Assembly: GCF_029543125.1 (NCBI RefSeq)
Contig: NZ_JARQWW010000005.1
Span: forward strand, 124,001-188,000
Source: Caulobacter segnis
GTDB taxonomy: Bacteria > Pseudomonadota > Alphaproteobacteria > Caulobacterales > Caulobacteraceae
Direction of reading: 5' to 3'
DNA length: 64,000 nucleotides
Both the position numbers and the translations under genes were made by a program. Numbering within the stretch: position 1 is the first letter of the stretch; every line of letters starts with the position of its first letter. The notes under the pieces were generated by a model. The model was not told where the DNA came from. It ran no database searches and saw only the letters and a list, made by a program, of their open reading frames with translations. Of this stretch, positions 16,686 through 26,765 are shown one piece after another.

Positions 16686-16985
16686 TCAGCCGCGCCGCCG
16701 CGTCTTCTGCTGCATCAACCGGGCATAGTGCGCAAACAAGGGCTTCAGCGGGATCGCATCGCTCCCCGGAACCGCAACGGGACCTCGGGGCGGCGTGTCG
16801 CGATACTTCCTCAGAAGTCCGCCTTTGTTCGGCGGCGGCGAGGCCTGAAGATCGGTCTCACCGCCTTTCAGGCTTTCAACCGACGCAGGCCGCGTCTCGG
16901 GGCCATCCTCCGGATCCGAGAAAGTCAAATAACGCAGGTTCGGCTGATTGATGCGGGAAAGCAGCCCCTGAACATCTTCCGCCAT
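16686..16985 (-). CDS. Hypothetical 99-aa protein
   Basis: A small soluble protein that begins MAEDVQGLLSRINQPNLRYL. It has an N-terminal helix, a proline-rich middle (ASPPPNKGG, DTPPRGPVAVPGSD) and a basic C-terminal helix (LFAHYARLMQQKTRRRG). I recognise no family. It abuts the end of benE (1 base between stops) in convergent orientation. Coding is supported by the helix-rich ends and absence of a competing frame. The AT-rich 160 bases upstream contain no gene. Confidence 0.5.
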   Translation of the reverse strand: MAEDVQGLLSRINQPNLRYLTFSDPEDGPETRPASVESLKGGETDLQASPPPNKGGLLRKYRDTPPRGPVAVPGSDAIPLKPLFAHYARLMQQKTRRRG

Positions 16986-17144
16986 TTCAACTACGCCACG
17001 TCGTGGAAATGCTAGTGAAGGCTACAGGCATCAACTTTAAGTTGCACAAACTATATTTGCACAATTCAAAATACATACACCTCTCCTAGTAAATCGGAGA
17101 GACAACACTTTGATCTACAGCAAAGTTTCTCAGCGATTTCGCGA

Positions 17145-17525
17145 CTAGGCGCCGCGCAGCACGGCCCCGACCAGTGCGCCGAACACCAGGGCGCTGGCCG
17201 CGATGATCACAGTGCGGGTGTGAACCGTATTCCATAGACGCTGGTGCAGCGGCTGATCGGCCGGCTCAGGCTCGACCTCAGGCGTCGGATTGTTCTCGAA
17301 GGCGATGCTGGTGGCCCCCGCACGCTCATCGGCGATCTGATAGAGAACCTCCGCCGCCTCAGGTCCCTGGAAGGGCAGGCCCAGGGTGGCGGCGGCGTCG
17401 TTCACGAGCGCAGACAGGGCCGCGACCTTGTCGGTCTGGCTGAGGCCCTGGGCGGCGACGAAATGCGCAGACGCGACCGTCCGCCCTTCGTTCTGAACCA
17501 CCGCATTGCGCACATTCACGCCCAT
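17145..17525 (-). CDS. Small tail-anchored membrane protein, unknown function
   Basis: A 126-aa protein that starts MGVNVRNAVVQNEG. I chose the ATG at 17525 because GAGGAGG lies 5 bases before it; the frame opens 24 bases earlier without such a site. The N-terminal 85 residues look helical and soluble, an acidic/proline linker (NPTPEVEPEPADQP) follows, and the end holds one membrane segment (RTVIIAASALVFGALVGAVL). It lies downstream of the GH24 lysozyme and DUF2793 genes on the same strand, so a role linked to that phage-like cassette, such as a holin-like or anchoring protein, is possible but unproven. Confidence 0.6.
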   Translation of the reverse strand: MGVNVRNAVVQNEGRTVASAHFVAAQGLSQTDKVAALSALVNDAAATLGLPFQGPEAAEVLYQIADERAGATSIAFENNPTPEVEPEPADQPLHQRLWNTVHTRTVIIAASALVFGALVGAVLRGA

Positions 17526-17588
17526 CTCGGCCTCCTCGTCTGAGATCAATGTAGGCCATAAATGCGTTAGCGCCAGCGGCAGGTATGG

Positions 17589-18047
17589 TTACGCCGCCTC
17601 AGATCGCCAAAGCTTGATCTCGGCCGCCCGCCGATTGACCAGCCCCTTCAGGCGGACGCCTCCCGCATGGACGAAACGCGCCATCTGATTGGGGACCTCG
17701 TCTAGCCGCCCCTCACACAGCAGCCTCCAGATCGTCCACTCCGCTCCGGCGCCCAGGTTGAAGACGAAGGACAGCAGGGCCGCGTACTGGTTGTCGTTCA
17801 GGCGGTCGACCGCCTCCCGGCCGATGCGCCTCTCCAGGCGTTCGCCAGCCGTCAGCACATCCTCGACCAGCCAGGCCCGGGCGATCGCGGGATTGATCCT
17901 GAAGCCCTGGCCAAAGCCCTGCCCCGTATGGCCGTACCCCACGGTCCAGACGCCGCCGGAGTCGCGATAGGCCTCCAGCCGCAGCCCCTCCCAGGCCATG
18001 ACCAGCTTATAGGCGGCAACGGGGACTTCGCGGGGTGACACGCTCAT
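17589..18047 (-). CDS. GH24 phage-type lysozyme (endolysin)
   Basis: A 152-aa muramidase of glycoside hydrolase family 24, which cuts the MurNAc-GlcNAc bond in peptidoglycan. The Glu-Asp-Thr triad of T4 lysozyme type is intact: E20 in AWEGLRLEAYRDSGG, D29 in the same run, T35 in WTVGYGHT. No signal peptide or membrane anchor is visible, so export would need a holin or lysis from within. Its start overlaps the DUF2793 stop by 4 bases (ATGA). Together they look like the tail end of a prophage or gene transfer agent cluster. Confidence 0.9.
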   Translation of the reverse strand: MSVSPREVPVAAYKLVMAWEGLRLEAYRDSGGVWTVGYGHTGQGFGQGFRINPAIARAWLVEDVLTAGERLERRIGREAVDRLNDNQYAALLSFVFNLGAGAEWTIWRLLCEGRLDEVPNQMARFVHAGGVRLKGLVNRRAAEIKLWRSEAA

Positions 18048-18778
18048 GCCGCCGCCCCATCGAAGGTCATCAGGTGGATCGACAGCCTTACCTTGCCGCC
18101 GGTGAAGGCGCCGCCCGCGGCGGTCAGCACCACCGGCGTGTCGGCATAGAATGCGGTCGGCCCCACCACCCCGATGTTCGTGCTGCCAAGGGCCGCGCCG
18201 AGCAGCGAGCCGAACTTGCCCGCCTCCCCCGCCACGCCGCAGCTATAGCTGCTCGCCCCAGTCACTGTCTGGGTCGTGCGGGTGGAGACGCCCAGGACGA
18301 TGGCGCGCGACGGAATGACCACCGTGCTGACCACGCTGCCGCCCGCCAAGGTCAGTTCCTGCTCGCGAATCTCGAACCGCGTCGCCGCGCCTCTGGGCGA
18401 GAGGGCGGCGGTCAGGTTGCGGAAGGTGGAGGACAGCGCGGTCCAGCCGGCTTCCGTACGAACGGCCAGCACCTGCTCGTCGGCGATCCAGGCCAGGAAG
18501 CCCGGCTGGACCGGCAGCACCTCCCACGCCCCCGTCTCGAACCGCATCAGGGTTCCAGCCGGGCGGCCGGACCAGTCCGACCCCGTGGCGCCGGCGGGCA
18601 GGATATGCAGAACTCCGTCAGCCGGGCTCGCCGGCTGAGCCGCCGTCGCGCGGCTGGCCACGGCCGGCTGCACCAGCCCGTCCAGACGGCTCAGGGCCTC
18701 GTTGAGGGTGACATGCTTCTGGGCCTGGCCGGCCGCCAGGTAGGGCAGCCCCAGGCGGGGCGTCGCGTCATCGGACAA
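18044..18778 (-). CDS. DUF2793 domain protein (phage/GTA tail-associated)
   Basis: A 244-aa protein that opens with the DUF2793 signature (PRLGLPYLAAGQAQKHVTLNEAL, seen here at residues 8-30). The domain is common in alphaproteobacterial prophages and gene transfer agent clusters near the host-specificity protein. The C-terminal half is beta-rich with a glycine-rich GGAFTGGKVRLSIHL end, as in head-fibre or tail-fibre proteins. The start is a TTG at 18778, supported by GGAGAG six bases upstream and by family alignment; a hairpin surrounds that site. It precedes the lysozyme with a 4-base overlap. Confidence 0.8.
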   Translation of the reverse strand: MSDDATPRLGLPYLAAGQAQKHVTLNEALSRLDGLVQPAVASRATAAQPASPADGVLHILPAGATGSDWSGRPAGTLMRFETGAWEVLPVQPGFLAWIADEQVLAVRTEAGWTALSSTFRNLTAALSPRGAATRFEIREQELTLAGGSVVSTVVIPSRAIVLGVSTRTTQTVTGASSYSCGVAGEAGKFGSLLGAALGSTNIGVVGPTAFYADTPVVLTAAGGAFTGGKVRLSIHLMTFDGAAA

Positions 18779-18808
18779 GGGCGTCTCTCCGTTCCGGAAA
18801 AGACGCCC
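18779..18808 (-). promoter_or_regulatory. Hairpin enclosing the ribosome site of the DUF2793 gene
   Basis: On the minus strand GGGCGTCT (18808-18801) pairs perfectly with AGACGCCC (18786-18779), which ends one base before the TTG start. The ribosome site GGAGAG lies at the loop/stem border. This could limit translation or act as an attenuator after the upstream gene. Confidence 0.45.
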
Positions 18809-18817
18809 AGCATCAGG

Positions 18818-18835
18818 CCGCCCCGGCGGGGGCGG
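18818..18835 (-). terminator. GC-rich hairpin after the nitronate monooxygenase gene
   Basis: CCGCCCC (18818-18824) and GGGGCGG (18829-18835) pair across a 4-base loop, 24 bases after the stop of the minus-strand flavoenzyme gene. No clear T tract follows, so strength as an intrinsic terminator is uncertain. Confidence 0.45.
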
Positions 18836-18858
18836 ATTTGTCGTCGGCTATCCCCGCC

Positions 18859-19866
18859 TTATTCGGCGGCGAAAGCCAAAGAGCGGCCGCCAGTCAGAGC
18901 GGTCTTGGCGGCCAGTTCGGCCTTGGCGGCCTCGTACTCGGCCGACATGCGGGCGATCAGGTCGCCGGCGGACAGCACGTCTTTCACCGCCCCCACGCCC
19001 TGGCCGGCGCCCCAGATATCCTTCCAGGCCTTCTTCGCCGAGTTGCCGCCCGAGCCGAAATTCATGGCCGACGGGTCGCTGACCGGCAGGTTGGCGGGGT
19101 CCAGGCCGGCCGCCACGATCGACGGCGCCAGATAGTTGCCGTGCACCCCGGTGAACAGGTTCGAATAGACGATGTCGTCCGCGCCGCTGTCGACGATCAT
19201 CTGCTTGTAACCCTCGACCGCATTGGCTTCCTTGGTGGCGATGAAGGCCGAGCCCACATAGCCCAGGTCCGCGCCCGCCGCCTGCGCCGCCAGGATCGAG
19301 CGGCCGTGGGCGATAGCGCCGGACAGGGCGACCGGCCCGTCGAACCACTCGCGGATCTCCTGCAGCAGGGCGAAGGGCGACAGCACCCCCGCATGGCCGC
19401 CCGCGCCCGCCGCCACCGGGATCAGGCCGTCGGCGCCCTTCTCGATGGCCTTGTGGGCGAAGCGGTTGTTGATCACGTCGTGCAGGGTGATCCCGCCATA
19501 GGAATGGACCGCGTGGTTGAGGTCCTCACGTGCGCCGAGCGAGGTGATGATGATCGGAACCTTGTGCTTCACGCACAGCTCCACATCCTCCTCCAGGCGG
19601 CTGTTGGACTTGTGGACGATCTGGTTCACCGCGAAGGGCGCACTCGGCGCGTCGGGATTGGCCTTGTCATAGGCCGCCAGCTCTTCGGTGATCTGGTGCA
19701 GCCATTCGTCCAGTTGCGAGATCGGCCGCGCGTTCAGCGACGGGAACGAACCCACCACCCCCGCCTTGCACTGGGCCAGCACCAGCTCCGGCCCGGAAAC
19801 GATGAACATGGGCGAGCAGATGATCGGCAGGCGCAGGCGGTCACGCAGAATGGGCGGCAGGGCCAT
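18859..19866 (-). CDS. Nitronate monooxygenase-like FMN oxidoreductase
   Basis: A 335-aa TIM-barrel flavoprotein of the 2-nitropropane dioxygenase / nitronate monooxygenase family. Seen: RLRLPIICSPMFIVSGPEL at the N-terminus, the FMN phosphate-binding PVAAGAGGHAG segment, and GPVALSGAIAHGRSILAAQAAGADLGYVGSAFIATKEA, the classic C-terminal FMN site. I chose the ATG at 19866 because GGGAGAG lies upstream; the open frame extends to 20127 without support. Members oxidise nitronates or act as enoyl-reductase-like enzymes, and the substrate here is unknown. It is divergent from the mutase operon at 20006. Confidence 0.85.
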   Translation of the reverse strand: MALPPILRDRLRLPIICSPMFIVSGPELVLAQCKAGVVGSFPSLNARPISQLDEWLHQITEELAAYDKANPDAPSAPFAVNQIVHKSNSRLEEDVELCVKHKVPIIITSLGAREDLNHAVHSYGGITLHDVINNRFAHKAIEKGADGLIPVAAGAGGHAGVLSPFALLQEIREWFDGPVALSGAIAHGRSILAAQAAGADLGYVGSAFIATKEANAVEGYKQMIVDSGADDIVYSNLFTGVHGNYLAPSIVAAGLDPANLPVSDPSAMNFGSGGNSAKKAWKDIWGAGQGVGAVKDVLSAGDLIARMSAEYEAAKAELAAKTALTGGRSLAFAAE

Positions 19867-20005
19867 GGTCGTCTCTCCCGACGGCTTATTGATGTACGAT
19901 GTAAGTAAAACGTCTGTTCCAAGCGCGCAAGCACCGCTTGACTGACCTTGGGGACGGGGCGCATGACCGAAGAAAAAATGCTGCATCGCGGCGGGAGCAA
20001 GCAGG

Positions 20006-21823
20006 TTGGCTGACGAAACCCTCAAGCTGGCGGACGATTTCACCCCGCCCTCCCACGCCGATTGGATGGGTCTGGTCGACAAGACCTTGAAGGGCGCCGA
20101 CTTCGGCAAGCGGCTGGTCCGCCGCACCTATGACGGCCTTTCGATCCAGCCACTCTACACCGAGGCGCCGGACGTGGTCCGCGACCTCCGCCCGCGCGAT
20201 CCGCGGGTCCCCTGGGACATCCGCGTCGCCGTCGCCCATCCCGATCCCGCCCGCGCCAACGCCGAGGCTCTGAAGGATCTGGAGAACGGCGCTGTCTCCG
20301 TCACCCTGCGCCTGGATCCGACCGGCCAGGACGGGATCGCCGTGGGCGCCGCCTCCGACCTCGCCCGCGTGCTGGACGGCGTCTATGTGGACATGGCTCC
20401 CGTGGCGCTGGAGGCCGGCTTTCTCGGCCCCAGGGCCGCCGACTGGCTCGCGCCCCTGGCCAAGAACGCCCCCGCCGCCCCCCTCGCCTTCCATCTCGAT
20501 CCTCTGACCGCCTGGGCGCAGGCCGGGATCAGCCCCGGGCCGATCGAAAGCCACATCGTCAGCGCCGCCACCGTCGCGGCGCGGCTGGTCCAGTCCTATC
20601 CCAAGGCCGAGCTGTTCCTGGCCTCCGGCCGCGCCGCGCATGAGGCCGGGGCCGCCGACTCCCAGGAGCTAGGGGTCATGGCCGCCGCCGCCATCGCCTA
20701 CGCCAAGGCCCTGGTCCGCGCCGGCCTGCCCATGGACAAGGCCTTGGCCGGGATCACCCTGGGCGTCAGCCTGGACGGCGAATACTTCACCGGCGTCGCC
20801 AAGGTCCGCGCCGCCAAGGCCATCTGGGCGCGCATCACCGCCGCCTGCGGCGCGGATGTCCCGGTCCGCATCGAGGCCCGCTCCTCGCAGCGCATGCTCA
20901 GCAGGCTGGACCCGTGGACCAACCTGCTGCGCCTCACCGCCGCCGGCTTCGCGGGCGCCGTGGGCGGGGCCGACGCCGTGCGCATCGGCTGCTTCACCGA
21001 CGCCATCGGCCTGCCCACCGCCTTCGCCCGCCGCCAGGCCCGCAACACACAGCTTGTCCTCATGGAGGAGAGCGCCCTGGGCCGCGTGGCCGACCCGGCC
21101 GGCGGCGCCTGGTATCTCGACACCCTCACCGACCAGCTGGCCCAGGCCGGCTGGGCCGCCTTCCAGGCCATCGAGCAGGCCGGCGGGATCATCGCCGCCC
21201 TTGAGGCCGGGGCCATTCAGGACGAGGTCGACAAGGCCCGCGCCGCCCGCCTCGCCGCCGTGGTCTCGCGCAAGGACGGCCTGGTCGGCGCCTCCGAGTT
21301 CCCGAACATCTCGGAGACCGTGGTGGAGACCGAATCCGCCGCGCCGACTCCCGCCGCCGAGCACCCCGACGTCCGCCTGCCTGGCCCGGACAGCAAGTGC
21401 CGCCCTCTGCCCCCCATGCGGCTGTCAGAGCCTTTCGAAGCGCTGCGCGACCGGGCCGCCGCATCGAAGCCGGCGGTCTTCCTGGCCACCCTCGGCGCAC
21501 CCACGGACTACACCGCTCGCCTGACCTTCGCCCGCAACCTGTTCGCCGCCGGCGGGGTCGCCGCCGAGGTCGGGACAATGGACGAGTACGATCCCGCCAA
21601 GGCCGCCCTGGCCATCCTCTGCTCCTCCGATGAGAAGTATGCCGAAGAGGCCGGCCGCGCCGCCAAGACGCTCAAGGCCGCGGGTGTGAAGCACCTCTAC
21701 CTCGCCGGCAAGCCCGGCGACCTGGAGCGCGAACTGAAGGCCGATGGGGTGGACGAGTTCGTCTTCGCCGGCATGGACGCCGTGGCGGTCCTCGACCGCG
21801 CCCTCTCGATGACGGGAGCCTGA
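20006..21823 (+). CDS. mutA: Methylmalonyl-CoA mutase, small (beta) subunit
   Basis: A 605-aa subunit of the B12-dependent mutase that converts methylmalonyl-CoA to succinyl-CoA. It keeps the mutase TIM-barrel pattern ([59 protein letters not shown]) but has a degenerate C-terminal B12-type domain with no DxHxxG motif, as expected for the non-catalytic subunit. The start is a TTG at 20006 behind GGGAG; no in-frame ATG lies close. It ends 2 bases before mutB, so the heterodimer is made from one transcript. Confidence 0.92.
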   Translation: MADETLKLADDFTPPSHADWMGLVDKTLKGADFGKRLVRRTYDGLSIQPLYTEAPDVVRDLRPRDPRVPWDIRVAVAHPDPARANAEALKDLENGAVSVTLRLDPTGQDGIAVGAASDLARVLDGVYVDMAPVALEAGFLGPRAADWLAPLAKNAPAAPLAFHLDPLTAWAQAGISPGPIESHIVSAATVAARLVQSYPKAELFLASGRAAHEAGAADSQELGVMAAAAIAYAKALVRAGLPMDKALAGITLGVSLDGEYFTGVAKVRAAKAIWARITAACGADVPVRIEARSSQRMLSRLDPWTNLLRLTAAGFAGAVGGADAVRIGCFTDAIGLPTAFARRQARNTQLVLMEESALGRVADPAGGAWYLDTLTDQLAQAGWAAFQAIEQAGGIIAALEAGAIQDEVDKARAARLAAVVSRKDGLVGASEFPNISETVVETESAAPTPAAEHPDVRLPGPDSKCRPLPPMRLSEPFEALRDRAAASKPAVFLATLGAPTDYTARLTFARNLFAAGGVAAEVGTMDEYDPAKAALAILCSSDEKYAEEAGRAAKTLKAAGVKHLYLAGKPGDLERELKADGVDEFVFAGMDAVAVLDRALSMTGA

Positions 21824-21825
21824 TC

Positions 21826-23994
<2,169 letters not shown>

Positions 23995-24459
23995 ACGGCC
24001 AGCGCTTGGTCGTGGCCGCGTCCGCGGGCTTGCCGTGGCGCGCCTCGATGTCCTTCTGCAGCGCGCGGGCCGCCATCAGGTGGCCCGGGAACAGGGTGTC
24101 CACCGCCCAGCCGACGATCGGCACGCCCGAACTGGCGGTGTCGGCGATCAGATAGGCCGCCATCCGCGCGATGGTCGCCCCACCTGCCTGTGAGCGCACC
24201 GCATGCGCCATAAGCAGACCGCCCACGCCCAGGCTGTAGGCGGCGTTGGCGCCCGGTATCCAGGCGATCACCCCGTCCAGTCCGATGCCGATCGGTCCGA
24301 CGCCGACCAGACGGTCGGACAACCGCTTGATCGTCTCCGCATGCCGCCAGGCCTGATGGGCGTGTTCCTTGCTCATGCTGATGGAACGCGGATTGGGGAA
24401 GGAAGCTCCACTACGCACCTATCCTTCGCCCCATCCGGGGGACGGTGACTGCTGCGGTT

Positions 24460-24596
24460 CCCAAACTCCGTCACCCTAGGCCTTGTGCCTAGGGCCCAGA
24501 AACGGCTGAGCTTATTGGTGGAGTGCGGCGATGGTCGCCGCGCCAAGTCCTGCCGCTACGGAGTCTCTGGGTCCTAGGCACAAGGCCTAGGAAGAC
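24460..24596 (+). repeat. Palindrome-bounded repeat R1, copy 1
   Basis: The unit is bounded by CCTAGGCCTTGTGCCTAGG (24475-24493) and its exact reverse complement (24573-24591), with an interior that includes CAGAAACGGCTGAGC and GGTGGAGTGCGGCG. The same interior and ends recur in reverse at 38152-38275, and one end recurs at 37700-37745. It looks like a REP or MITE-type element without coding capacity. Confidence 0.85.
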
Positions 24597-24919
24597 GAAT
24601 GTGGGGCGGGGAGATCAGCGAACTTATCCGCCCCCATTCCACCTCCCGTAAGCTCCTGACCGTCCCCATCACGGGAAGGGCGCGCGGCCAGCGCTGTGTC
24701 GTGAGGGGGATGCGGTCGAGCGGGAAGCGCGACCGTCGGTGGTGGGAAGGAGGGGAGCGATCCCTGTCCGGACACTGCTCACGTCCCAAAGCGACGTGAC
24801 ATCGGCGGCGCGCAGCAGGCGTGAGGGGGTTACTCACGCGGACCGGGGCATCCCACGCTGGGGGAGCCCGCCCGTCGGAGGCTTCGTCGGCTAAGCGCTA
24901 AGAGCGCTGCCTACCGACA

Positions 24920-25065
24920 GCTCCCGGATAACGGCTCGCGCGGAGCGGAACGACCTGCGTCGAACCCGGCACTGCAAAAACTCCACCGCCTGACAAAGGT
25001 CAGGCCGCTCCGCCGCCCTTCCAACCTTGCGGGTTCTGATCCGTGAGAACGCGAAGCCATGTCTG
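24920..25065 (+). repeat. Intergenic repeat R2, copy 1
   Basis: About 146 bases related, in reverse orientation, to 37754-37898. Shared landmarks in the same order are a GATAACGGCT-like segment near 24926, an 18-base identical block CGCTCCGCCGCCCTTCCA (25006-25023) and a final ATGTCTG. The element has diverged, with small gaps; it has no open frame shared between copies. Confidence 0.6.
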
Positions 25066-25068
25066 CCT

Positions 25069-25091
25069 CCCTCTCCCTCGATGGGAGAGGG
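25069..25091. repeat. Short hairpin repeat
   Basis: CCCTCTCCC (25069-25077) and GGGAGAGGG (25083-25091) form a perfect 9-bp stem around TCGAT. A second element of the same style, CCTTCCCC/GGGGAAGG, lies at 25159-25181. Sequences of this form are scattered through many GC-rich proteobacterial intergenic regions. It may also help end transcription of the HhH gene at 25195. Confidence 0.55.
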
Positions 25092-25194
25092 ATCGAGGGT
25101 GAGGGTGATTGCTGAAGCTCAGCCGCGCTGAATCAACCGCCGCATCCCCCATCCCTGCCCTTCCCCTATCAAGGGGGAAGGACCGGACTTTGCC

Positions 25195-25782
25195 CTAGTG
25201 TGTCACAGCCTCGGCGAAGCGCTTGGCTTGAGCCACCCAGGCGTCACGAACCGCGCGGCCCTTGAGGTCCAGGTCGCGGTCCACCGCCTCCAGGTCTTCC
25301 TCGGTCCAGGCGGCGATCTCGGCGAAGGTGCGGACGCCTCGGGCGACCAGAGCCTCAGCAAGCTTCGGCCCGACGCCCACCAGGCGGGTCAGGTCATCGG
25401 CCAGTTCGGTGGATTCAGCGGCGATCGGCGGCGGCGCACCGGTCTCCACCGCCAGATCGCCCTGCTCCAGGGCCTCCAGCGTGACTTCCTCGACGGGTTC
25501 GAAAGCCGAAGCGACCGGAGCCGCGGCGGTCTCAACGATCTCTTGCGCTGCTTCGACCACAGCCTCGGCCGCCTCCACCTGGGGCGACATCAGGGCTTCC
25601 AGATTGGTCGGCTCAAGCATGGCCGACAGGCTGGAGACCTGCGTCCATCGGGTCATCCACCACCAGGCGGCCCCGGCAGCCGCCGCGGTTCCGAAGGTCC
25701 ACCACAGGGGCGACACCACCCCGAGCGGAAAATGCAGGGCGCGCTCGGCGTCCGGGGAAAGCTTGGGAAATTCGCTGGCCAT
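25195..25782 (-). CDS. Membrane protein with C-terminal helix-hairpin-helix domain
   Basis: A 195-aa protein; I chose the ATG at 25782 (MASEFPKLSPDAERALHFPL). One N-terminal membrane segment (about residues 22-42, VSPLWWTFGTAAAAGAAWWW), an alanine/glutamate-rich linker and a C-terminal domain of about 65 residues follow. That domain (LTRLVGVGPKLAEALVARGV, TFAEIAAWTEEDLEAVD, KGRAVRDAWVAQAKRFAE) is the helix-hairpin-helix unit often found fused to NADH dehydrogenase subunits, ribosomal proteins or phasin-like proteins in alphaproteobacteria. Such domains bind DNA or RNA non-specifically or mediate contacts. Function unknown. Confidence 0.75.
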   Translation of the reverse strand: MASEFPKLSPDAERALHFPLGVVSPLWWTFGTAAAAGAAWWWMTRWTQVSSLSAMLEPTNLEALMSPQVEAAEAVVEAAQEIVETAAAPVASAFEPVEEVTLEALEQGDLAVETGAPPPIAAESTELADDLTRLVGVGPKLAEALVARGVRTFAEIAAWTEEDLEAVDRDLDLKGRAVRDAWVAQAKRFAEAVTH

Positions 25783-25874
25783 TGTCTCGATCTCCAAAGA
25801 CCCGACATGTTGCAACGCAGCGTAACACAGTTAGCAAATGCGAAAAGGCGCCAAACGGTGACAGATTCGCGATG

Positions 25875-26699
25875 TCAGGTTCGCCAGATCCGCGCCTCCC
25901 CGCCCGCATCACCAAGGCGTTCGGCGACCCAATGACAGATGCTCGTCGCCGGCTCCACTACGGCCTCCGGCGCGCCCAGCATGACCATGGCGCAGCCGTT
26001 CATCTTCATGGGGTTGTTCAGCGGCCGCAGCCGCGATTCCGCCACCAACAGGGACGCATCGGCGGCGTCCTCCATCTCGCGCAGGAAACGGTCGAGGGTC
26101 TCCAGGTCCTTCAGCGGGACCCAAACGGCCAGGGACGCTTCGGGATTCTTGCGGCGGACCGCACCGGCGGCACGAGCGATCTGGGCATAGTCGTCGCCCC
26201 GCTCGAACGGCGGGTCGATCAGGACAAAGGCACGCCCCTTGGCCGGAATGCGCTCGACCGCCGCCGCATAGCCGTCTGTGTTCAGGGCCTCGGCGTTCGG
26301 GAACGGCTTCAGCGTGTCACGCAGGGTCGCCCAATCGTCCTCCCGCAGCTCGCAGGCGAAATAGCGGTCGGCCTTGCGAAGCGCCTGGGACACCAGCAGC
26401 GGCGAGCCGGGATAGAGCACGACCTCCCCGCCCCGGTTCATAGCCGCCACGGCGTCTTTCAGCGGCTGGAAGGCTGGCGGACTGTCAGCCGCCGCCATCA
26501 AGCGGAAGATACCCGCCGCCGCCTCGCCCGAACGGCGGGACATCTCGCCCGTCAGGTCATAGGCCCCGGCGCCGGAATGGGTGTCGACCACCGTCAGCGG
26601 CGCGCCCTCGCGCGTCAGGGCGCTCATCAGTGCGGTCAGCACGCCGTGTTTGACGAGGTCGGCGAAATTGCCGGCGTGAAAGGCGTGGCGGTAGTTCAA
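25875..26699 (-). CDS. rlmJ: 23S rRNA (adenine-2030-N6)-methyltransferase
   Basis: A 274-aa S-adenosylmethionine-dependent enzyme that methylates A2030 of 23S rRNA. The N-terminus NYRHAFHAGNFADLVKHGVL, the cofactor motif VVDTHSGAGAYDLTG and the catalytic VLIDPPFERGDDY identify RlmJ. The family begins exactly at this point, so the start is the TTG at 26699, although the ribosome site is weak. The open frame runs on past it into the topoisomerase gene on the other strand. It is divergent from topoisomerase IB with only 66 bases between starts. Confidence 0.92.
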   Translation of the reverse strand: MNYRHAFHAGNFADLVKHGVLTALMSALTREGAPLTVVDTHSGAGAYDLTGEMSRRSGEAAAGIFRLMAAADSPPAFQPLKDAVAAMNRGGEVVLYPGSPLLVSQALRKADRYFACELREDDWATLRDTLKPFPNAEALNTDGYAAAVERIPAKGRAFVLIDPPFERGDDYAQIARAAGAVRRKNPEASLAVWVPLKDLETLDRFLREMEDAADASLLVAESRLRPLNNPMKMNGCAMVMLGAPEAVVEPATSICHWVAERLGDAGGEARIWRT

Positions 26700-26765
26700 G
26701 GCGGCGGTCTCGGAAGCGGAACTGCCCCCTCGCCTACCACGTTCCGGCGGCGAAGGGACGCCCGC

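Larger units (their letters stand above)
24377..25194. other. Gene-free interval made of dispersed repeats
   Basis: I see no credible gene in these 818 bases. They hold a palindrome-bounded repeat (24460-24596), a second repeat (24920-25065) also found at 37754-37898, and two short hairpin repeats (25069-25091 and 25159-25181). The rest is GC-rich DNA with small hairpins, such as one around 24900. No tmRNA, 6S or SRP RNA motif could be recognised. Confidence 0.7.

Noticed and set aside
19867..20005. Cobalamin riboswitch in front of mutA
   Set aside because: The 139-base gap is short and lacks a recognisable B12-box.
18867..20127. Extended N-terminus of the nitronate monooxygenase-like gene
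   Set aside because: The family begins at the ATG at 19866, which has a good ribosome site. The extension overlaps the mutA start.
24600..25060. A structured RNA gene (tmRNA, 6S or SRP RNA)
   Set aside because: There are several hairpins, but none of the conserved sequence landmarks of these RNAs was found. Much of it is repeat R2.
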